Virus record (IMG/VR): IMGVR_UViG_3300009551_000128
Coordinates: 1-21,159 of that record
DNA length: 21,159 nucleotides
Direction: 5' to 3' (one strand)
Source of the DNA: a virus
Shown here: positions 6,396 to 12,650 of the stretch, in pieces
Layout of the letters: every line of letters starts with the position of its first letter
Numbering within the stretch: position 1 is the first letter of the stretch
Made by a program: the position numbers and the translations under genes
Notes under the pieces: generated by a model
Told to the model about the DNA's origin: nothing
Databases searched by the model: none
The model's input: the letters and a program-made list of their open reading frames with translations, nothing else

Positions 6396-7274
6396 CTAAC
6401 CGCCAGGCATGTAGGACGAAGCAACAGCCTGCCCGACTTTCCCGAAGACAGACAGAATGCCGCCGAGGCCAGGATTGCTGCTGGTTGTGGTCGTGCCGTT
6501 GGTATTGACGGTCTGCTGCACTGGGATCATGCCCAAAGCACTATTGAGCAAGTTCTGCTGCTGTATCGTCAGCTGCTTGCCCTGTAGCCAATTATTGTAG
6601 GCGTTGCTGATTTCCGTCTGGCTCTGGGCCTGCTGCGCATCGCCAACTGCACCCAAGATGCCACCCTGCTGAGCAGCTACGCCAAGAGCATTGTTATTGA
6701 GGTTAGCGGTCGTGGTCGCAGCATTGAGACCAAGGTTCTTGGCTGCCAACGAGGCGTTCTGTGCCTGCGTGTAATTCGCCGCGTTCAGGTTGGCGATATT
6801 GCTCTGGTTATTGCGGTCATATGCTTCATTGGTCAACGCATTAGCCACGCCAGAGCGGGAACCTCCAAACGCACCGCCCGCGGTGTTCTGGGCATTCATT
6901 TGGGTTTGTGCGATTTGGCGTGCACGCTCGTTGTCGTTGATCGAAGCGTCGATGACGTCTTTCTGGAATGGGTTCATGTAGGTTTGGAGATCGGCAGCAG
7001 ACAGCGGGTTGCTGTTCAAGATGCCTTGAGCGCCAGCGGTAGCGGCATTCGCCGTCTGGCCATATAGTGGGTTAGTGGCGACGCTACTGAGAATGCCCTG
7101 AGCCTGAAGCTGGGTAGGCGTAAAGCCGGCAGTCAACTGTCCGGTATATGGCGTGCCCAAACTGGCCGCGTTTTGCTGGGCCGTCGCATAGTTATTCTTT
7201 AGAAGCGCCATCGACTCAGGATTGATGGTGTTCGTCTGCGTCTGTTGGGTAGTTTGTTTTGATCCGCCGCTCAA
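6396..7274 (-). CDS. Podovirus internal virion protein, Asn/Gln/Ala-rich (292 aa, TTG start)
   Basis: A 292-aa low-complexity helical protein. It contains the recognisable block DLQTYMNPFQKDVIDASIND, followed by QTQMNAQNTAGGAFGGSRSG and ALTNEAYDRN. I recall this signature in many short-tailed phages, as a virion or DNA-transfer protein placed immediately before the large ejection proteins. The N-terminus (SGGSKQTTQQTQTNT) is polar and the C-terminus is Gly-rich with one weakly hydrophobic segment (GGILSVFGKVGQAVASS). It starts with TTG at 7274, overlapping the upstream TGA as TTGA, and has an AAGGA Shine-Dalgarno 9 nt upstream (7284-7288), which supports this start. No catalytic residues are evident. 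Confidence 0.72.
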   Translation of the reverse strand: MSGGSKQTTQQTQTNTINPESMALLKNNYATAQQNAASLGTPYTGQLTAGFTPTQLQAQGILSSVATNPLYGQTANAATAGAQGILNSNPLSAADLQTYMNPFQKDVIDASINDNERARQIAQTQMNAQNTAGGAFGGSRSGVANALTNEAYDRNNQSNIANLNAANYTQAQNASLAAKNLGLNAATTTANLNNNALGVAAQQGGILGAVGDAQQAQSQTEISNAYNNWLQGKQLTIQQQNLLNSALGMIPVQQTVNTNGTTTTSSNPGLGGILSVFGKVGQAVASSYMPGG

Positions 7275-7636
7275 TGCAGTAAATCCTTATACATGGTGAG
7301 ATACCCGAACCTGTAACCGCGCTTTTCCGTGACCTTCTCCCACCCCTTGCGCCCCGTCCCCATCATCATCGTGCAACCCTCAGAGCGCGCGAACTCGCAC
7401 ATTTTCGGCTCAAGAATGTCGAGCAATTCCGTTAAGTCGCCGCCGCCATGCTGAATGATGAATGCTTTGTGCTGGGCGAATTGCGCGATCTCAGCGACGG
7501 CGCAGGATTGCTTCCCGAAGAACACGAGGTATCTCCCCTCATCCACCATTCGCTCAACGTCTTCGATGCTTTCGAGCCCGGGCGAAGTCGCGAGAGCGGC
7601 TTGGATAAGCGGCCGGCACTTTTCCCAAGGCGTCAA
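7271..7636 (-). CDS. GNAT-fold acetyltransferase-like phage protein (121 aa, TTG start)
   Basis: A 121-aa protein starting (TTG) with TPWEKCRPLIQAAL. It continues with a beta strand ending in GKQSCAVAEIAQF, a helix LTELLDILEPKMCEFARSEG, and then TMMMGTGRKGWEKVTEKRGY. This resembles the GNAT N-acetyltransferase fold. The last block sits where the acetyl-CoA-binding loop and following helix lie, but the classical Q/RxxGxG/A signature is degenerate. Similar proteins recur in short-tailed phages between the tail nozzle gene and the ejection proteins, so it may be a structural or assembly protein reusing the fold. The frame extends upstream to another TTG at 7684, but the TTG at 7636 forms a TTGA overlap with the preceding stop and gives the expected N-terminus. 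Confidence 0.65.
   Translation of the reverse strand: MTPWEKCRPLIQAALATSPGLESIEDVERMVDEGRYLVFFGKQSCAVAEIAQFAQHKAFIIQHGGGDLTELLDILEPKMCEFARSEGCTMMMGTGRKGWEKVTEKRGYRFGYLTMYKDLLH
7284..7288 (-). promoter_or_regulatory. Shine-Dalgarno supporting a TTG start
   Basis: AAGGA on the minus strand, 9 nt before the TTG at 7274. With the TTGA overlap it argues that TTG really is used as the start of the 292-aa virion protein, since no in-frame ATG is nearby before residue 22. Confidence 0.6.
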
Positions 7637-7839
7637 AGCGCGACGGTACTCAGTGTCCCGGTATCGCCCACCGTGACGGACCAAAGGGCGCCACTGGGAC
7701 TTTGGAGAATGAGCCGGCGCCGGACGATTTCCACGTCAGCGGTCTTTTTCATATTCTGCTTGTCAGCATCCGAGATTTGGCGCCTTGTGTCCGCCTCGTT
7801 CGCCTGATCATAACCATTGCCTGGCCGGGGAAGGTTCAA
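7633..7839 (-). CDS. Small conserved phage protein (68 aa, TTG start)
   Basis: A 68-residue protein with a polar N-terminal half (RRQISDADKQNMKKTADVE). The C-terminal beta-hairpin pattern (RRRLILQSPSGALWSVTVGD then GTLSTVAL) looks like a motif seen in many phage tail-region small proteins ('RL.L.SPnG..w.v.V...G.L'). Function is unknown; it could cap or bridge a tail protein. The TTG start overlaps the stop of the nozzle gene as TTGA (7836-7839), with a weak AAGGCGG about 9 nt upstream. The gene overlaps the following GNAT-like gene the same way. Confidence 0.6.
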   Translation of the reverse strand: MNLPRPGNGYDQANEADTRRQISDADKQNMKKTADVEIVRRRLILQSPSGALWSVTVGDTGTLSTVAL

Positions 7840-9305
7840 CGGCCACCGCCTTGCGTCACGTCGATCCTGGGCACGCCTATGCGCCAGTCTGCATTTCTGA
7901 CGCCATCGAACCGGGCCCGTATCAAACGGCCGCCGAAGCGCAAATCTGTCCTGCTGGTGAGCGAATAAGGCCCGTAGCTGGTCTCCGCGTCATCCGGGAA
8001 GAACTTGGCGTAGAACGTGGCATTCACATCCCCCACGGTCTTATCGTCCGGGACAAGCTGGGAGGCGTAAAACACGCTGTCCCCCTGCCCCATCATGAAC
8101 GGCCCGCCCTCCAGGTATGGGAGATCTACATCCCCATAATCATTGCCAACCTCATGCTCATAGACATACCCATCCGCACCGCATTTCATCGGGAACGGAA
8201 ATGGGCTTTTATCGACGGCGCAGAGACGGCTTAGCTTGCCAAACACCCAATGATTTTCTCGGAAATTCCAGCGGACATAGCTATCAACTTCAATTGAGCC
8301 ACCGGACGGATACCGCCACTCAACTTCACCAAACTCGGAATTGATAGCGCACGTGATCTTCGACTGCTGGAGATAGTTCAGATTCGAAAACACATAGTCT
8401 GATACGGCGCAATCCAATGGCTGGGCGAAGCCGTTAAAGGTCCAGAAGTTCCCCACACCCATCCAGACAGCTTGAGAATCCAGAGCAGCCCCGCAAGCCC
8501 GCGATATTGCCCCGCACCCGTCCGACTTTTTCTCAAAGGCATAGACGCGGTTGTCAGCGGTATAGGTCGCTACATGTACATCCTGGTCGGTGAGAAGCAG
8601 AACACCACCATTGATCCGCAGCCCCATCATTAATCGGCCATTTGTCTGCAAATCGAAATCGCCGGCTTGGTTGGTGGCATCAGCCGTCCAGACGGTGTTA
8701 TTGCGCTGGTCCGACCATTTCACCCGGCGCGGAACACCAGCAGCGCCAAGCGCCATCAGAATGCCCTCTTGTGTAACCACAAGAGATGTAGCCGATGGGG
8801 CGTTAGATACCGCGGCCCCAAGCCCAGTTAGGGGCCATTCATATATTGTAGTATCGTCGGGCCCGACAAAGACAAGATGCTCGCCCCAGGTATCCAGGCT
8901 ATTTACTGTAGCGTCCTGAATATCGTCGCTATCGGCTATCGGGGCACCGTATATCCCCATACCGTATAGACCGGAGCCGAAGCCCCCAACCGCCGCCGCA
9001 TCTGCACGTCCTGCGGTATACCCAGACGGAGTAATATCAGCCAAGATACCGCTCTTGGTCATGGCATAGAGGTGGCTGTGCGTTGCGACGGCACACCGCG
9101 CCACATTTCCGTTATCGCGCCATGCGATCATAGTTCGTGGCATACCCGTCACGGCAGACGTGGATTTTGCTCTCCAACCACCATCAGGTCGGATCGTGCC
9201 CTCATAGAAGCGGACTAGGTTACCATCGTACCAGCGGCCTTGGCTCTGGAGTTGAGTACCGTTGTGGTAATAGCCAGGGGGTGCCTTAATCTCAAAATAC
9301 GCCAT
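7836..9305 (-). CDS. Tail nozzle / tail hub stabilisation protein, P22 gp10-like (489 aa)
   Basis: A 489-aa beta-rich protein. Visible marks are the opening PPGYYHNGTQLQSQGRWYDG with LVRFYEG, the glycine-rich turn GSGLYGMGIYGAP, the block GVPRRVKWSDQRNNTVWTA, and YVRWNFRENHWVFG in the second half. This set is characteristic of the beta-propeller nozzle proteins of short-tailed phages (P22 gp10-type), which bind below the adaptor ring and form the channel through which DNA leaves. No enzyme motif is seen. ATG start, 5 nt after the Ig-like gene's stop. Its own stop overlaps the next start as TTGA. Together with the ejection proteins downstream, this gene is the main evidence for a podovirus-type tail. 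Confidence 0.75.
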   Translation of the reverse strand: MAYFEIKAPPGYYHNGTQLQSQGRWYDGNLVRFYEGTIRPDGGWRAKSTSAVTGMPRTMIAWRDNGNVARCAVATHSHLYAMTKSGILADITPSGYTAGRADAAAVGGFGSGLYGMGIYGAPIADSDDIQDATVNSLDTWGEHLVFVGPDDTTIYEWPLTGLGAAVSNAPSATSLVVTQEGILMALGAAGVPRRVKWSDQRNNTVWTADATNQAGDFDLQTNGRLMMGLRINGGVLLLTDQDVHVATYTADNRVYAFEKKSDGCGAISRACGAALDSQAVWMGVGNFWTFNGFAQPLDCAVSDYVFSNLNYLQQSKITCAINSEFGEVEWRYPSGGSIEVDSYVRWNFRENHWVFGKLSRLCAVDKSPFPFPMKCGADGYVYEHEVGNDYGDVDLPYLEGGPFMMGQGDSVFYASQLVPDDKTVGDVNATFYAKFFPDDAETSYGPYSLTSRTDLRFGGRLIRARFDGVRNADWRIGVPRIDVTQGGGR

Positions 9306-9310
9306 CGAGG

Positions 9311-9754
9311 CTATGCCCTGTCATATTCAAGATGGACGCTGAAATCGTGGTGTGCGGAATTACCGAAGCCGTCCGTGACAGTTGCGCGCCAAACCGCATC
9401 TAGCGTTCCAGACGCTCCCGAAGCCGGCGAGAAGCTCTTGCTGAAGCCAGGATTGTTAGTCGTCAGCCCGCTTGTGGTGGCTGTATTGTCGCCAGATATG
9501 AAGGTTATGGAATAGGTATAGGGGCCAACGCTGCCGCTCGGTGTAACCGTAGTGCTGCCGCTCACAGTATGAGGGGCGCCGACGCCGGAATCATTAACAT
9601 TGATGTCAGGGGCCGAGACAGAAAGACTGGCGGAAATCTGCTTCCAGACGCCACTAACCTTCGTCCAAAGTAGTGCGAATTTCCAAACGCCGCTAACATT
9701 CACATTTGCTTGTGCGCTATGATTTGTGCCGGATACGTTGACAGAAAGTGTCAA
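9311..9754 (-). CDS. Ig-like beta-sandwich virion protein (147 aa, TTG start)
   Basis: A 147-aa, Ser/Thr/Val-rich all-beta protein. The N-terminal third has a duplicated short motif (VSGVWKFALLWTKVSGVWKQI) of the kind seen on phage decoration and fibre proteins. The remainder (SAPDINVNDSGVG to VWRATVTDGFGNSA) follows an immunoglobulin-like or PKD-like strand pattern ending in the typical 'VTDGFGNSA' turn. Such domains bind carbohydrates or the cell surface weakly and occur on head or tail exteriors. The TTG start overlaps the fibre gene's TGA as TTGA (9751-9754), and no convincing Shine-Dalgarno is present, which fits translational coupling. There is no export signal. Confidence 0.65.
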   Translation of the reverse strand: MTLSVNVSGTNHSAQANVNVSGVWKFALLWTKVSGVWKQISASLSVSAPDINVNDSGVGAPHTVSGSTTVTPSGSVGPYTYSITFISGDNTATTSGLTTNNPGFSKSFSPASGASGTLDAVWRATVTDGFGNSAHHDFSVHLEYDRA

Positions 9755-10254
9755 GCGTATTGCAACCAGATATCGCCATCGGATCCGCCCGAGGGTGCGC
9801 TAGAGCTAATCGTGACGTTGTGGATAGCGATACTACCAAGACCGAGATTCGAGCGAGCTGTAGCAGCATTTGCAAGACTGGCTAAATTACCCGACTTGGT
9901 AAGAACATCGGTTGCGGCAATTCCAGAATTTCCTATCGTTCCGTTATTATCGGAAAATGAAGGAACGTTTCCAGTTGCGGCACTGACCACCGCAACAACT
10001 GTGCCCGTTGGAGACGTGGATGTGTTCGCGGTTGCGGCCGTCCCAAGACCAAGATTGGTTCGGGCCGTGGCTGCATTAGCCAGGTCGCTAAGGTTATTTG
10101 CCTTCAGAGCTGCGGCAGCCGTCGTGTTATCGACCGTCTTTAAGCTCGCATCTATCGCGATAATCGCGTTATTAAGCGTGGTCCCCCAGGTATCCGCATC
10201 CGCGTTTACGGTGGGATATGCCCAGCCGTAATTGGTGGTTGTGGAATCGGCCAT
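9751..10254 (-). CDS. Short tail fibre-type protein with NLGLG repeats (167 aa)
   Basis: A 167-aa protein. The N-terminus TTTNYGWAYPTVNADADTWG followed by LNNAIIAID is a common attachment region of phage tail-fibre proteins. It is followed by two copies of the fibre repeat LANAATAR(T/S)NLGLG at residues 58-71 and 127-140, and between them a glycine/asparagine-rich shaft segment (TGNVPSFSDNNGTIGNSGI). It closes with SAPSGGSDGDIWLQY, a typical fibre C-terminus. No receptor-binding tip domain is obvious, so it may be a shaft or adaptor for other fibres. ATG start with AGAAGGAA about 9 nt upstream. It begins beside the divergent plus-strand island. Confidence 0.78.
   Translation of the reverse strand: MADSTTTNYGWAYPTVNADADTWGTTLNNAIIAIDASLKTVDNTTAAAALKANNLSDLANAATARTNLGLGTAATANTSTSPTGTVVAVVSAATGNVPSFSDNNGTIGNSGIAATDVLTKSGNLASLANAATARSNLGLGSIAIHNVTISSSAPSGGSDGDIWLQYA
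9835..9876 (-). repeat. Fibre repeat copy 2 (LANAATARSNLGLG)
   Basis: Codes for residues 127-140 of the 167-aa fibre protein and differs from copy 1 by one residue (Ser for Thr). The nucleotide sequences have drifted at several third positions, so this is an old duplication kept by selection on protein. Confidence 0.7.
10042..10083 (-). repeat. Fibre repeat copy 1 (LANAATARTNLGLG)
   Basis: Codes for residues 58-71 of the 167-aa fibre protein. A near-identical second copy lies at 9835-9876. The motif is a known shaft repeat of phage tail fibres. Confidence 0.7.
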
Positions 10255-10328
10255 TATGGAATTCCTTCTGGATTATGGTATAAGGCGGTTCGCCGCGTGG
10301 TTGCGTTGTCCGGCTGGGGAGACATGAC
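10255..10328. promoter_or_regulatory. Divergent intergenic region, weak plus-strand promoter candidate
   Basis: 74 nt between the leftward fibre gene and the rightward peptide/acyltransferase pair. Because the plus-strand pair is otherwise surrounded by leftward genes, its promoter must lie here or be read-through from far upstream. A TATAAG box at 10279-10284 could be a -10, but the -35 position (about 10257) shows only TGGAAT, a poor match. A GGCG-GTT-CGCC hairpin lies at 10284-10294. Treat the promoter as a candidate only. Confidence 0.3.
10316..10321 (+). promoter_or_regulatory. Shine-Dalgarno of the 28-codon peptide
   Basis: GGGGAG, 7 nt before the ATG at 10329. It is the only good ribosome site on the plus strand in this island. 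The acyltransferase ATG at 10402 has none, which suggests that translation enters at the short peptide. Confidence 0.55.
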
Positions 10329-10415
10329 ATGACGAAATTCTTATTGCGTTTACTTCTGCTACCGCTGGCCGCCGCTCACGCCATCATCGGCGTATTTGCC
10401 CATGACGATCTCTGA
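10329..10415 (+). CDS. Hydrophobic 28-aa peptide upstream of, and overlapping, the acyltransferase
   Basis: An ATG-initiated 28-codon frame ending TGA at 10413-10415. It encodes MTKF, a run of leucines, PLAAAHAIIGVFAHDDL: a basic N-terminus, one hydrophobic segment and an acidic end, like a single-pass membrane peptide or uncleaved signal. It has a well-spaced GGGGAG Shine-Dalgarno and overlaps the start of the acyltransferase (10402) by 14 bases. The pair could be translationally coupled, and the peptide could anchor or regulate the enzyme. It is short enough that chance cannot be excluded, and I recognise no family. Confidence 0.45.
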   Translation: MTKFLLRLLLLPLAAAHAIIGVFAHDDL

Positions 10416-10911
10416 GCCGATCAGGACCGGGCCGGTCCGACGGAAACCTGACCACCCGTCTATTCTGCGACGGGCTGTAATGGCAGTCCGCGACAGCGTT
10501 TTGGGCTCTCGTGTCGCCTATCTACGCTGGCTAGGAATGGACATCGGGCGCGATACGAAAATCTCGCTCAAGGCCAGGATCGACGCGACCAACCCACGCG
10601 GCATTCACATTGGCGATGGGACGCTGATCGCCTTCGATGCAACGGTCCTGGCGCACGATCTAGTCCGCACCCTGCACACTGATACCTATATCGGCCGGAA
10701 TTGCTTCATAGGCACCCGGGCTACCATTCTGCCGGGCGTAACCATAGGAGATAACTGCATCGTCGCGGCCGGCGCTGTCGTCAATACCGATCTGCCGTCT
10801 GGCACAATCGCTGCCGGCAACCCGGCACGCGTCGTCCGTTCAGGCGTCACAACCCGAAAATGGGGAATCCTTGAGGACGGGTATCAGGCGGCGCTCAGCC
10901 TGTACGATTAG
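10402..10911 (+). CDS. Hexapeptide-repeat (left-handed beta-helix) acyltransferase, 169 aa
   Basis: A 169-aa enzyme of the LbH/hexapeptide acetyltransferase superfamily (NodL, WbbJ and maltose O-acetyltransferase relatives). It transfers an acyl group, usually acetyl from acetyl-CoA, to a sugar hydroxyl. Seen: an N-terminal helical region (residues 20-45), hexapeptide rungs (GIHIGDGTLIAFDATVLA; YIGRNCFIGTRATILPGV; TIGDNCIVAAGAVV), a candidate catalytic His85 in VLAHD, and the closing signature GTIAAGNPARVV. No membrane segment. I use the ATG at 10402; the frame also has a TTG at 10396. It is the only sizeable plus-strand gene here, lies between tail fibre and spike genes, and its stop overlaps the spike gene's stop. 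The likely role is modifying host surface polysaccharide; the acceptor is unknown. Confidence 0.85.
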   Translation: MTISEPIRTGPVRRKPDHPSILRRAVMAVRDSVLGSRVAYLRWLGMDIGRDTKISLKARIDATNPRGIHIGDGTLIAFDATVLAHDLVRTLHTDTYIGRNCFIGTRATILPGVTIGDNCIVAAGAVVNTDLPSGTIAAGNPARVVRSGVTTRKWGILEDGYQAALSLYD

Positions 10912-12650
10912 CAAGAGCTGGGCGTGCAGGACGCGCCAGTGACCATGTTCTTGTTCGGAACGCTGGTGAAGTCCTGCGACGTGATACGCGTCTGGCCGTC
11001 AATGATGAACGCCGTGCCCGCCCCGGTCAGATCCCAATAATTGCCAATGCCGATCATGTTGACGACCTGGCCCGGATAGCGGGAGGTGCGCCAGCTTGTC
11101 GAAGATGCGACAGGGGTTGGAGTTACATTGAGATTATAGGTTCCTGCCCCACCTGATCCTGTGCCGAAAGATGAAATTTGAATTGGACCAGAGCAGGCGG
11201 TGCATTCAACAAAATCACCAACAGCAATCGTTCCGGTACTGACCGTTGCTATCGTAAGAACCGATCCGCTTATACTCGTGCCAGCGTTCGCCATCGTGGC
11301 GACGGCAGCTTCTTGCTGAAGCGCGCGCCAGGCTGAAGCAGTGGTTACGCCGCTTGACGGATACAGCGTCGAATTTATGACCGCCGTGTTGAAGCTGATA
11401 TCCCACGGATCGTATGTGATCTGATAACCAGCGGCTTTATTGGCACTTGCCGAGGTCAGGAATGTGCCGAATAGAGTGGTACCTGTACTCGGCGCCCAGT
11501 GGTCCCACACCACCGTGTTGAACTTCTGGTAATACGGGATTGTGGTGGCGGTTCCGGGGTCTGCAAGCTGGGCAATCAGATTATCATGGTCGCTAGTCTT
11601 ACCGACCATACGCATATAGTTGAAAGCTGTAATGGTCGTGCCGCCCGTTCCAGCGGCGGCCAGCGTCGAATAACCGTTGATGTAATTGTATTTCGCCGTG
11701 AAAGCCCCGGTACCGCCTGTCGCGGCAAGTCGCATCGCAGCATTCGCGGTTGGTTGGATCGGCCCGGTGGTCGCGTTGACTGGCCCAACATCGGTTACTG
11801 TCGCATTACAAGCCCCATTGTTGGCCGCGGTAACTAATTGGCAGACAGTCCAAGTCGTGCCATTGCACGCCGATCCAGTGCAGTTCTTTAAGCCGCCCGG
11901 TGAAATGTTGGTGCTGACGCGAACCTGTTGCCCAATTCCTGCCCAATTCAGGAATTGGCCTTCCGCGAAGAAGCCCGAGCCTCCGCTATTGATCGTCAAA
12001 ACATTGCTGGCGGTAGTGACGTTCGCAGAGAACTGCTGGGGAAGTCCGGGATCGTATGAGGTGCCGTAAAGCTCGGCTTGCCAGGAACAAGTACTATCGG
12101 TGTCCCAAGTATTGTTCTCAGCGTCTAATGCGCCGCCCGAATAATTTACGTTGATCTGAGCTAGACCAGTGAATGAGCGGCAAGTGTTCTTGCCGAGACG
12201 AATATGGTTGTTTGTTAAAGTCAGCGTCCCGTTCGGAACATAGATCCCGACATCATTGATGTAATAGCCGCTGAGCGAGAGCGAGGCGCCGAAATTTTGA
12301 TAGATGCCAGTTGAAACAACGGTCCAGCCGGACGGGATATTGGTGCCAAAATCCACCAGTCCCGCATCAGCCGTGATCTGGCCGACCGGGTAGGTTACAC
12401 CCGCGATATTCCAAGTTGGCGTGGTCGAATAGGCGGATTGCCCAGATTGCCGCGCGTTCGTGAAGAAAGCGGTGTTGATGAATTGAGCTGTCTTGTCAGC
12501 AGTAGCGCAGCCATCATCTTGCCCACTTGGGACTATTCCGGGGCACGGGTTTGCAACCACATTGCCGCCGCCGTGGCCTGGCCGCGCCTCCACATGGCTA
12601 CATCCAAGTAGAGCAATAAACCCAACTAGAAGGAAAATTCCCTTATTCAC
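10908..12650 (-). CDS. Spike-like beta-helical receptor-binding protein with lipoprotein-type signal (580 aa, GTG start)
   Basis: A 580-aa Ser/Thr/Gly/Asn-rich beta protein. The middle (YYINDVGIYVPNGTLTLTNN, then YNYINGYSTLAAAG) has the rung pattern of a right-handed parallel beta-helix, as in tailspikes and pectate-lyase-like depolymerases. Two segments (near residue 210 and near residue 450-500) follow the repeat 'VLTI...SGT.AVG......I.....G...GTY.L' seen in phage surface proteins. Unusually, the N-terminus is an export signal ending in the lipobox LLGC (Cys17). I count 13 cysteines in all, several in close pairs. It starts with GTG overlapping the previous TGA as GTGA. Depolymerase activity is inference; no catalytic residues can be assigned. 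Confidence 0.68.
   Translation of the reverse strand: MNKGIFLLVGFIALLGCSHVEARPGHGGGNVVANPCPGIVPSGQDDGCATADKTAQFINTAFFTNARQSGQSAYSTTPTWNIAGVTYPVGQITADAGLVDFGTNIPSGWTVVSTGIYQNFGASLSLSGYYINDVGIYVPNGTLTLTNNHIRLGKNTCRSFTGLAQINVNYSGGALDAENNTWDTDSTCSWQAELYGTSYDPGLPQQFSANVTTASNVLTINSGGSGFFAEGQFLNWAGIGQQVRVSTNISPGGLKNCTGSACNGTTWTVCQLVTAANNGACNATVTDVGPVNATTGPIQPTANAAMRLAATGGTGAFTAKYNYINGYSTLAAAGTGGTTITAFNYMRMVGKTSDHDNLIAQLADPGTATTIPYYQKFNTVVWDHWAPSTGTTLFGTFLTSASANKAAGYQITYDPWDISFNTAVINSTLYPSSGVTTASAWRALQQEAAVATMANAGTSISGSVLTIATVSTGTIAVGDFVECTACSGPIQISSFGTGSGGAGTYNLNVTPTPVASSTSWRTSRYPGQVVNMIGIGNYWDLTGAGTAFIIDGQTRITSQDFTSVPNKNMVTGASCTPSSC

Noticed and set aside
10908-12650. Calling the spike a specific depolymerase (pectate lyase, deacetylase or hydrolase)
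   Set aside because: The beta-helix pattern is visible but no catalytic residues or family-specific motif can be identified by eye.
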